Shown: one piece after another, positions 36,758 through 46,600 of the stretch
How the letters are laid out: each line of letters opens with the position of its first letter
Position numbering within the stretch: position 1 is the stretch's first letter
NCBI GenBank assembly: GCA_029448655.1
Contig: JACCLO010000005.1
Location: 1,798,001 to 1,862,000 of the forward strand
Source: Wolfiporia cocos
Lineage: Eukaryota; Basidiomycota; Agaricomycetes; Polyporales; Phaeolaceae
Reading direction: 5' to 3'
Length of the DNA stretch: 64,000 bases
Made by a program: the position numbers and the translations under genes
Notes under the pieces: model-generated
What the model saw: the letters and a program-made list of their open reading frames with translations, nothing else
What the model was told of the DNA's origin: nothing
Database searches by the model: none

Positions 36758-36846
36758 CAGACGCTCTACAGCGGTTCGTTGTCTTCGGTTTTTCGATCTC
36801 CGCTCGGCTGTGTCCGTGGCGCAGCCACACCGCTGTAGAGCGTCTG
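36758..36846. repeat. Subterminal hairpin in the right TIR
   Basis: CAGACGCTCTACAGCGGT (36758-36775) pairs perfectly with 36829-36846. It is the inverted counterpart of the left hairpin: arm sequences differ at several places but pairing is kept, and the single-stranded core (GTTTTTCGATCTCCGCTCGG) is conserved. Confidence 0.75.
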
Positions 36847-36865
36847 ATCGAGACTACCACAGCTG

Positions 36866-38815
36866 CAGCCACTTTCGAAGGTGTTAGTCTCGCGATGGTG
36901 GCCAAAATGGTGGCCATGACCCCGGTCAATCTTGAGTTTGGGTTGTTGTCCTTCATCTTCATGGAACAAATGGGCACCCTCAGATGTGTATTTGCTTTAT
37001 TTACTAAAGTAATGGGCATTATGAAATCATCGTTGCAGGTGCGCTGGAAACCTGTCTACTACCTCGAGTCATACGTGCGACGACCGAAGTCCCAAAGTCC
37101 CGTATAATCCGGTTATCCGAAAAGCCTACGAGTAATGAAGCTTGTACGGATCGACTGATGCTGCCTATCACTTGATGCCAGCTACGACTTACCAGAAAGT
37201 CGTTCCTAATGATTCAAGCTTCGAAGTGGCTACGCAGTAGAATCTAAATGCCCAGCATAGGTCTGAAGGCTGCAAACCACCAATTTACCTCATGGAGATG
37301 TGAGCTTTAACCACCAGCTCAGAGCGATCCATTGTGCGTTAACTCTAACTCCAGCATAAAATGGATCAAACGCGCCACAAGTAGTATGTCGGCATCCGAG
37401 TCTATATGCAGAGCTACTTCTGCACTTTCACTTCTCTGATCAATTTTAATCTCCCACCTTTTCATCGTCGTAGGTCATTGTGGCATACCGTTTCCGTATA
37501 GACACACGATGGAAAACGGTGATCGTCAGCAATCATACTCTTCATGTAGGGACAAGCACTTGCCAGCTCCATCTCCCGGGTCGAAAGATGATACGCCCAG
37601 TATTCTAGTATCTCTGTTCTTCGCGACCAAGTCCCGCGATCTCAAAGCAAGTGGCGTCTGCATAATATCGGTCAAATTCACAGGCAACAACCTGATCCTC
37701 CTAGTAAAATGACCACAGGAAGCTTGTTGCAAGCTAAAGGAACTCAGTAGCCAACACGATCTGCCAGTAGAGGAAGCTCACCCTGCTACAGGCCACAACG
37801 GGGACGAAACATTTATACAGGCTGGCTCGGTCAGTAACGCCTGATCTAAGCTGCGGGTTCCCAAAGCAGGATAGCACTTCCCCGGGGTCAATGATTACGA
37901 TTATCATCATCTACACTGGTTTTCTGTGCGTCGTGGGGGACTCTTCACAGTCTGATATGCGGGCGTACGATCTGACTAAGCGAAGATTCGAAGCGATTGC
38001 GTCGATGCCCATAACGTATCCTAAGTTCGCATTGATAATCATCGTGATATCTTGCCATTCCCTTTTTTGGTTTTGAGGGACTGTTCCTAAGTCCACGGGC
38101 ACGATATAAACGAGCCGACTCCCAAGAGAGCTCATTATCAGCTTGATTGTAACGTGGCTGAATGGACTTCAACGGAGGGCTCATCTCAGGAAAAGGGCCT
38201 CATACATAGGCTTATTCCGTCATGTAACTCATGCTGCTTAAGCTGCAAACACTCGTGAAGCATCTTCGTCAGGTTTCGGACGTCCTACATGACGCCTGGC
38301 AAAGTTGGGTTAGCAGGGTAAAATATGAGAACAGTCGCGACATTGGAGCCTGCTCTTGATCACATACTATACAATAATACCTCCGCTTATTAATCCAAGG
38401 CTTTAGAGCTTCAGATTTAACGTTATTTCAATACAGTCACTCACTCATATGTGCGGCCAGTGACTGGTGAGCGAACTGTCACCAGCTCAATCGCAGTACG
38501 TAATGTGCGCGGGGAATGTCCTCTATAGCAGCATTGTTATTGTGCTTGGGACTTGCAACCTATTCTGTCGTGCTAAAGTCGTGTGAGCCTACTTGACGGT
38601 CCTCAGAGTCGAGTTTCCTGCAGACGTAGTCGTTCCCACCTCGCAGGCTATACGGCACGTTACCGCCCGCTCTGTCAGGTCGATAGACGAGCATCTGGCC
38701 GACGAGGAGCACAGCAGTGTGGCGTCTTGTTCAATCAGGACTAGTAGTAGTACTGTCTGCCTGTAAGGCACTGACGCGCCACACGGCGCCACGCCACACA
38801 CGCGTAGGCGCCAAG
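36866..38815. other. Remainder of duplication copy 1 and upstream of orphan C
   Basis: Scattered similarity to copy 2 (37.79-37.87 and 38.16-38.33 kb) but no intact gene. The block 36.93-37.79 kb is absent from copy 2 and unidentified; no clear terminal repeats were seen at its edges. Confidence 0.45.
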
Positions 38816-38821
38816 TATAAA
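38816..38821 (+). promoter_or_regulatory. TATA box of orphan C
   Basis: TATAAA 90 bp before the start codon at 38911. Position fits a core promoter. Confidence 0.45.
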
Positions 38822-38910
38822 CTGACGCAGGGGCAGTCGGATCTTTTTTCATCCATTCCCATCCTGATCTTCGACGATAGCTGCCATTCGACCATATCGT
38901 AAACCCAAGC

Positions 38911-39779
38911 ATGGAGAAAATGCATCGTCAGCGGTCACCCTATGCATATACCAACGAAATCTTACGCATCCTCAAAGCCGGGAAGTTAAAACGCCACACC
39001 GCCTTTCGACGTCTCAGGTCTTTGGTCTCTATGCTGTTCACGAGGCAGCCAGGCAACTCCGAAGCAATCTGTACATTCGGAGAGTTCTGCCAAGCCATAT
39101 GGCAACAGTCAGCCCTCGAAGGGGCCATTAGGGAAATCCTACTACGAGCCAGAGAAGCTCGGTGGCGGGCACAGCCTGCGGACGCTCACGACGCTGCCAA
39201 TTACCATAACTTTGAAATGGTGGATGAGGATGGTGAGATGGAACACCCTACGAGAGGAGGTTCCTCTGGATACAGATAACAGTGTGATCGACATCTTCGA
39301 GCAGATTGGCCCAGCAACGCCTGCTGCAGACAGCGACCCCTTCTATCGAGGTATAGGCAAACGATGCTCTATAGGCGCCGATAGAGATGTCACAAGCCTG
39401 GACACTCATTCTCGACCACTACATTGGACCTATATTCCTCTTAGCGTCTTGGAAGGGGATTCGAGCTTTGAGAGTCAGACGGACGGCCTGAGCACAGAAC
39501 ATGTAATGGTTGCAGAAAACCGACACCTCGAAGTGAGTATGTCGACGAATGTCCCATTACACATCCTGAACTCACATTGATATCCAATCTAGGATATAGC
39601 AGGGCACCTCCCCAATCTTCGAGGTGCTGCCCTTCGGATGGGGTAGTGGCGAACCGATTCAGGAAGAGCTATGGGTCTGCTCGGACACGGAGTGGTTGCT
39701 TATGAGCGACATGGGCTTTACGGGTGGCCTTGACGACAATGACAGCGACGATCGCGTGCAATGGGGCGTTGCCGTCTGA
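38911..39779 (+). CDS. Orphan protein C, about 252 aa
   Basis: Three exons, 38911-39232, 39276-39532 and 39600-39779, with matching phases and a TATA box upstream. The first intron is only 43 nt. The basic start (KLKRHTAFRRLRSLVSMLF) resembles orphan B (RFKAFARLKRIVSLLF), as does the exon plan; the rest has diverged. The C-terminal exon encodes an acidic, aromatic-rich tail (EELWVCSDTEWLLMSDMGF). No known domain, no signal peptide. It lies between the two duplication copies. Likely a lineage-specific, fast-evolving gene; expression unproven. Confidence 0.5.
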
Positions 39780-40269
39780 CTCTCGTCGGCCCCACTATAG
39801 ACCAAGAGGCAACCAAGAGGCAAGTTGTCAGATACTCGTGGGAGCACAATTTGGACCGCCGACATTGCGTTACATTACGACTAGAATTTCTCTAATATCA
39901 CCAACTGATTGCACACTGTCGCATTCGACGGTGCTCCCGCCTCCACACTAGAGTAACACATGGTCAGAGAGTATTCCACATCCGAATGAGTGATACCTCA
40001 CTATCAAGTATCCTGGATATGCAGCATATATTGCAGCCAGAGGAGGTCAGCGTGGTCCGCCACAGATCTATTCAAATAGCATGAGCAGCAAAATCTCGGC
40101 TGACACTTCATCGCTACACATTCGCCGCAAGTTCGCACCATCACCTTCCGTGCTTCCAGAGTTCTACTCTTATCAATCATCACGATGGAATGATGGCTTG
40201 AACATTACTGCATGCATGCACTGCAGCAAAGCGCAACTGCGCCGCATGTTATCTGCACTGCTCGTCTGC

Positions 40270-40375
40270 GGAACACATGGATCACATCAGCAATATCAAC
40301 AGGAAACAGCAGACAATAGTACTAATGCGCCACAGACGCGTAAGCGCCCAGACATAAATGCACCGCCACTTGCTT
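40270..40375 (+). repeat. Fourth, partial copy of the orphan-B N-terminus
   Basis: The stretch encoding ADNSTNAPQTRKRPDINAPP matches the orphan-B segment ADNETNPPQTRKRSNIKATP (34.70 kb) in DNA and protein. It sits directly 5' of duplication copy 2, out of order, so it is a separate rearranged fragment. Confidence 0.6.
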
Positions 40376-40489
40376 GGACCTTTTCGTTCACCTCCACCAC
40401 CATCACCCAGTCCAGCGACATCGCTCTGTATCATCTTTCTGTGTTATGGGGAACATTAAGTCAAGGAACGTTAAGTCAGCAGGCAAAGT

Positions 40490-40827
40490 GGCTAAGATGG
40501 CCTTCGACGATTTTCGACCTTGCTGCCGGCCTCCCGCCCGAAATCACGACATCCTCGCCCAAGGCATAAACGAGTCCTTGGGGGAGGTGCACAAGCGTCA
40601 TGATGTCGTCGGTGCTGGTGGAAGCGTCGAAATCATTCAGCCGCGACCATGGTACCCGGCGGAGGACTTCACGCGCATCCTTGAGGGATCTTGGGATATC
40701 CAGAGAGGGGATGTCCTAAGCCAGGAAATAGTCATAGTTGTGCCAGGCAACGAGAGAGACGTGAGTGTCGCCTTAGCAATACTATGACCATTCCGTGACT
40801 TACCAGGTAACAAAAGTCGGAGCCTAA
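40490..40827 (+). pseudogene. Disrupted copy of orphan A
   Basis: It aligns with 33.84-34.18 kb, but a net 13-bp deletion after the LPPEI codons shifts the frame. The downstream half (VEIIQPRPWYPAEDFTRI) stays open in another frame, and the last exon (VTKVGA plus stop) is conserved. Confidence 0.6.
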
Positions 40828-41296
40828 GCTGGGCCCTAATCCTAGGCTGGCGAGGCCAAAAGGTCCACGCCCAGCTCCTCGTACCGGTAATCGATTCCTG
40901 TGATACGTAAACCGGGCCTGCCTACATGTTAAATCGTAACTCAGCACCAGAACAAAACACAGATGCAGTCTGATCAGACGCATAAGCACGGGCAGATGTA
41001 GAGATGAGGGGCTGATCTGCAGTGATATTGTACCTTCGAACCGCACTGTAACTAAATTACCGCCATTATTGTACCGAGGTAGATTGGCCATCGGTAGCGG
41101 ACCTTGGCCGCTGTGTTAGCTTTTTGAAAGCGGACCAGCGCGAGCTATTGTAAGGCCTGAGTGGGCGCACACGCGCGCTGGCACCGCCCACTACCTGGTT
41201 GTCGACGCTGTATTGAGTTGATACAGCCAAAACACACTTCAGCACAACGGATCCTGCATCGACGGCCGAGAACTGCCTCCTGTCATAACCACGTAG

Positions 41297-42490
41297 ATGA
41301 AAACAGCCTCGTCAACGTCTGGAAACGAGCAGGCAGGCAATGGGACTGACCCGCCACATACGCGTAAGCGCTCGAACATTAAGGCAACTCCGCTCGCTTC
41401 ACTCTCGTCCTCCACAACCAACATTGCCCCCTACGCATAGAGCGCATCGCTACTGCATCATTGATCACATATGATTCACAGCAACACCACTGTGCCAAAT
41501 TCTCTTCTGTTGCAGGACAACTCACCTCCTTATGCAACAATAAGCAGGTGACGCGCTCTAAAGCTTTCGCGCGTCTCAAGCGCATGGTCTTTCCCTGGGT
41601 TAGACACCCCACTCGCACGCAGAGATCAGGGGAAGACGCAAACAACGCACAGAGCCAACTTACCCTTGCCACTGCGAATGATAATAGCCGCGTCACCGAT
41701 CATGACGGAGAGGTTGAGTGGCGGGACCCGTAGCCCATCGGTTATGAGGCTGACGGCAACCGTAACCACGATAGATTGTACGGAGATGTGGATATGTACA
41801 GTCTGGGTACAGTCGAGCTCGTGGATCCGGAGGTGGAGGTCTACGACAACGAGAATGGCTACGACGACAGCAGGTTTGACCAACGTGCTGAGACGGACGA
41901 CGAGGGTTGTTCGTATGCCATAGGCAGCGACGCATCGTCCAACTCGAGCTTCACCTTGCTCGAGGTCATCGACATCAAGCTCGAGTGGATACTTGCTCGG
42001 CCTACGGTACCGCTCTCTGCAGAGGAGCTCTTGCGCTTTCCCGCAGGATATAGGGACTTTGCCTGGCCTACCTGGGATGTGAGTATCCTAAGTCAACATA
42101 ATCAAATGGAGATTGAAGGTCGCATGGTGGAGGTTAGCTCAGATCGACCATGATCCATTTGGGAATGTTGACCGTCTTCTCTGCATCGATAGGTTGGGGA
42201 CTGGTCCTCAGTCACGCCAAGCTCTACTGAGGTCGAGATTGAGTGGCATCATGCCTCTTTACCTTGGATCTACTTTTCCTTCGTTAGCACCTTTGGCAGC
42301 TTGTCCTCACAAGCGCATGCCCCATTCTGCCGATAGCTGTTACAGCGTCTGACGTCGGTATGGGGCAACTGCAAAACTGGAAGCGTCGGAAAATTGAAGA
42401 CGAGACTGCTTCCGAAGATTGATGTAGTCACGAAGCATATATGTGCCTATGGGATTGCATATTTGCATATTCGATGTGCGAGAGTGAGCT
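41297..42490 (+). pseudogene. Disrupted copy of orphan B
   Basis: It aligns with 34.65-35.83 kb. An insertion of roughly 110 bp near 41.40-41.52 kb interrupts the N-terminal part, a TAG at 41731-41733 falls where copy 1 encodes WRD-AEP, and the third-exon region no longer stays open. The middle (41776-42153) is open and partly identical to copy 1, so a shortened product from a later ATG (41776) cannot be excluded. Confidence 0.6.
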
Positions 42491-42730
42491 GGTACAAGAT
42501 TAAAATCTGATGAGTCACACAGGTGATCATTTCGTCGCGATGAAGTGGGACGTATGTGCCGGACATTACTGTAAGCGTTGGGCACTCGCATGTAGGTTTC
42601 GCGCAGACCTGTCGACTCGGATGGACATATGCATGTTAGTTGAGATCGACTCGAGCTGCTTTTATTTTATTCTGCCTAGATCAGGTTACACTAACAAAGC
42701 CAAATACGTCTATCCCGTCTTTTTGGCGCG

Positions 42731-42746
42731 GTGCCACAGCCACTTT
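42731..42746. other. Empty site of the TIR element
   Basis: GTGCCACAGCCACTTT here corresponds to the left flank ATGCCACAGCTG and right flank CAGCCACTTT of the element in copy 1. One TSD copy plus the 788-bp element are missing; six bases of the joined site are also lacking. Confidence 0.6.
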
Positions 42747-43592
42747 GACCGTTTGGCATATAACCTGAGCTCAGGATGGTGGCCGTAACGATTGCTATGT
42801 CCAGCCACAGTTAATACTGTCCACAACAGGGCCGGCACGTTGGAACAGGCTAGCCAGGCAGCGCTTGATCCAGACTGCGGGTTCCTCCAACATGATATTC
42901 GAGGCCGATGAGATAGTGACCGATTATACTGGTTACCATCCTTGACTGCTGCACCGAATCTGCCTCCATGCACCGTGGAGGGACCCTCATAATTTGTAAA
43001 GAGACAGATAATGTGAATTCAAGCTATCCGATGTAACGGAGGATCGGCGGTTTGAAGTGAGTATGTTCACGAATGCCCCATATATAGCACTGAGCTCACG
43101 TCCATATTCGATATAAGTTCTTGTTGTTCTCACCATAAGTTTTTTTTCAAATCCGCGACACAGTATCAACAGCTTGGAGATGGCGTGGCTGTATTGAGGC
43201 AGAATGAACCTCGGCCATGGACTCGCCTCAAAGGAAGGGCCTCACACATGAGCGCATTCCAGTGGGTTATTGCTGAGATCGTGCCGCTCAAACCGTAGAT
43301 ATTCGTGAAACACTTTCGTCAGAAATTGACATATCTTTCATAACGGCTGGAAAAATAGGGACAGCAAGGGTGCTCTTGCGTCACCTGCATATTCTGGTAG
43401 CGCAAGATCTTCCGCTTCTTTGCGTGTGGTCAACACAGTGATCTTTGCCGGCAAATCGAATATCAGCGTGTAGCGACGAGACGGCCGAACGCGTGGGGTA
43501 AGACGCGACGCGTTTAACATATTACTGATCACGTGTACGCGTTTCGTCGTAAATAGGGTTCACGTAATTTACACACGACGCCCCATCCCTTC
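42747..43592. other. Tail of duplication copy 2 and NPC1 upstream region
   Basis: No intact gene. Similarity to copy 1 fades by about 43.4 kb. The last part is the presumed NPC1 promoter. Confidence 0.45.
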
Positions 43593-43679
43593 ATGGACCC
43601 ATTCCCGTCCTAAGCGACCTCCTACTTATTGCTGGCCTCCTCCACATCCTACGCCAGCGTTATACACTCATACGCTGCT

Positions 43680-46600
43680 ATGGCGATTGAGCAGGACCGC
43701 GATGACGGCCTGCAATTCGGCGAACAGGGCTCCTGCGCAATGCGCGGCTCCTGCGGATCTAAGGATTGGTTCGGGAAGCCGCTGCCATGTCCCTACGATG
43801 GTCCTGCGTCGGAGGTGAGCACTCATTGGCAACTTTTTAGAAATGCAGAGATGAACGCTGCGTAGCAAGATGTGGACCGAGACCTCCTCGTCTCGCTCTG
43901 CGGTGCAGAGTACGTAGCCGGTCCCACATGTTGCACGACGGATCAGTTGGAGACCATGCGCGACAACCTTGGTCTTGCGGAGAACATAATCTCTTCCTGT
44001 CCCGCTTGTCGGAACAACTTCCGCCAGTTCTGGTGCTCCTTCACCTGCTCGCCCAACCAGGCGACCTTTTTGAACGTCACCTCCATCCAGCAGTCCCGCA
44101 CGGGCCAGGATGCCGTCAAGTCCGTCGACTTCTACGTCTCTGAACACTTTGGAAGCGGCTTCTTTGACAGCTGCAAGAGCATCAAGGTGGGAAGCACGAA
44201 TGGATACGCGATGGACCTCATTGGCGGTGGTGCGAAGAGCTATGATGAGTTCCTCAAGTTCATGGGCGACGAGAAGGACATGGGGAGCCCATTCCAGATA
44301 AACTATCCCTCCACTGCACCCCCGGGTCTATCATTCTTCGACGCGACTCCGCGCAATTGTGCGGACAACGACCTTGAGAGCAAGTGCGCGTGCATTGACT
44401 GCCCGGACGTCTGCCAGACGCTCCCGCCCGTGCCTTCACCCAACTCTGAGCCAACATGCCACGTTGGCGTGCTCTCGTGCCTTTCTTTGGTACTTATTAT
44501 TGCGTACGGCATCGCCGTGGTGTCCTTCCTCCTTGGATACGGCCTGCAGCTTACCATCCGCCGCCGCCGGTCGTATGAGCGCGTCGCCCTCTCCGCAGAC
44601 GCGGCGTCGGAGAGCCTCATTTCACCGCGCACGCACGGGCGCGGGCTTGTGGGCGCGTCCTCACTCGCGCAGTACGTCGACGGGGAGGACTCGCTGGGCA
44701 CGCAGTCCGAGTCGCGTAACCTCGGGCGCGGCGCGTCGTTGCTCGACCCTATTGAGGCCGTGCAGCCCCGCCAGTATCGCCTCAACAACGTTCTGCGTCG
44801 TGGCTTCTACCGCCTCGGCCTTATGACGGCCTCGTATCCATGGCTCACATTTGCGCTCGTGTTCACGGCAGTCGGGCTGCTCAACCTGGGGTGGAAGAAG
44901 TTCCAGGTCGAGACTGACCCTGTGCGGTTGTGGGTCGCGCCGGACTCTGAGAGCAAGCTACAGAAGGAGTTCTTCGATGAGCACTTTGGGCCATTCTACC
45001 GTGCAGAGCAGATTTTTGTGACTTCTTCTCCGGTGCAGTCAAGCATACTTCGGGACAACGTGACGACTCTCGACAGCTATAAACCCCCTGTGCTATCTTG
45101 GGATCATCTGCAATACTGGGTTGATGTCGAGGCTAATATCAAGGCCTTGTCGTCATCGCCTAACGGATACACTTTGGACGATGTTTGCTTCAAACCGGCT
45201 GGGCCTGAGGGATATTGCGTCGTCCAGTCTGTTGCCGCTTGGTTCGGCAACGACCTCGGGTTGTACGACCGCGATACATGGGCGCCGCGCCTTCTAGATT
45301 GCGCTCATTCACCTGTTGAGTGTCTGCCTGACTTCCAGCAGCCATTGGCCCCCCAATATGTCCTCGGAGGCGTGCCGGAAGTGGATGGTGTCAAGAGGTA
45401 TTTGCGCGCGGAGGCAATGGTCATCACGTATGTCTTGTCGGACTCTCTGGACGCTGCAGTACAAGAGCGTGCCATGGAGTGGGAGCGTACGCTGCGCGAC
45501 TACTTGCAAGATTTGGCTGAGCGCGCTCCGGAAGAAGTGGGCCTCGAGATTGCGTGGTCTACTGGCGTATCACTCGAAGAAGAGATCAACAAGAGCACGA
45601 ACACGGACATCAAGATCGTCGTCCTCTCTTACCTTGCCATGTTTTTCTACGTCTCTCTCACGCTAGGCAGCAACGCCTCCATGGGACGCGAAGAGGGTGT
45701 TTTCTCCTCCCTTGCGCGCTGGGCCATCAACTTCCCGAAGTTCTTTACGCGTCAAACACTCTCATCGTCGGACTTATCCATTGACTCGCGAAATACGCCA
45801 AAGTTCTTTCCGCGCCTCCCGCGCAAGCTGTTTGTTGGCTCCAAATTCACGCTCGGGCTCTTCGGCATTGCCCTCGTCGTCCTGTCGGTTTCATCCTCCG
45901 TCGGATTCTTCTCTCTTGTCGGCGTGAAGGTGACGCTCATAATCGCGGAGGTCATTCCGTTCCTCGTCCTTGCCGTCGGCGTTGACAACGTGTTCATTCT
46001 CGTGCACGAGCTTGACCGGCAGAACCTCCTCCATGGGCCGAACGCCGCTGCGCTTACGCAGGGTTTTGGCTTTGACGGGTTCACGGCGCCAATGTCGCCA
46101 ACGCAGTCGCGCAGCCGTTCGCAGTTCGACTCGTTACACTCGCAGGACGACTCAGTAGATGCAGCCTCCACACCGCAATACCTAACCCCAGAGGAGCGAG
46201 TGGCAAGGACGCTTGCGAAGATGGGCCCGTCGATCCTGCTGAGCTCCGTTACGGAGACACTTGCTTTTGCGCTTGGTGCGCTCGTGCCCATGCCTGCTGT
46301 GCGGAACTTTGCTCTGTATGCTGCGGGGAGTGTGTTCATGAATGCGCTGTTACAAGTGACTGTATTTGTCAGTGCGCTACTGATCGATCTGAAGCGCGTT
46401 GAGGTGAGCTCGCTGCAATAGTGGTCCAAATGACCGCACTGATATACCATCACGCAGGCGAACCGTGTGGATTGCTTCCCCTGCGTGCGGCTGCCCTCCC
46501 GAATTGCATTGACTGAAGACGCTCCTCTCGGCAGTGGCCTCGGTACTATCGCCCGTTTCATTCGCCGGCACTATGCGCCTTTCTTGCTGAAACCGGTGGT

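Larger units (their letters stand above)
36069..36856. mobile_element. Non-autonomous TIR element, 788 bp, Mutator-like
   Basis: The ends are inverted repeats of about 170-190 bp, starting TAGTCTCGATCAGACG on both sides. They are flanked by a perfect 9-bp direct repeat CCACAGCTG (36060-36068 and 36857-36865), the size typical of Mutator-like elements. The corresponding place in duplication copy 2 (near 42731-42746) lacks the whole element, as expected for an empty site. No transposase is encoded. The interior has two moderate frames: 36166-36468 (+, 100 aa) and 36316-36606 (-, 96 aa); the latter follows an acceptor-like TTTGCAG, so it could be a captured exon. Superfamily is inferred from TSD length and TIR length only. 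Confidence 0.75.
33800..38400. repeat. Segmental duplication, copy 1
   Basis: Much of this stretch aligns, in the same order and orientation, with 40.45-43.45 kb. Matching landmarks include 33.85-34.62 against 40.49-41.28, 34.65-35.84 against 41.30-42.49, 35.98-36.06 against 42.65-42.74, 37.79-37.87 against 42.81-42.90 and 38.16-38.33 against 43.20-43.38. Divergence is substantial except in one identical 104-bp tract. Copy 1 carries two extra blocks: the TIR element (36069-36856) and about 850 bp near 36.93-37.79. Edges are approximate. Confidence 0.75.
40400..43450. repeat. Segmental duplication, copy 2
   Basis: Counterpart of 33.8-38.4 kb, shorter because it lacks the TIR element and about 850 bp more. 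Its gene copies are disrupted. Boundaries are approximate. Confidence 0.72.
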
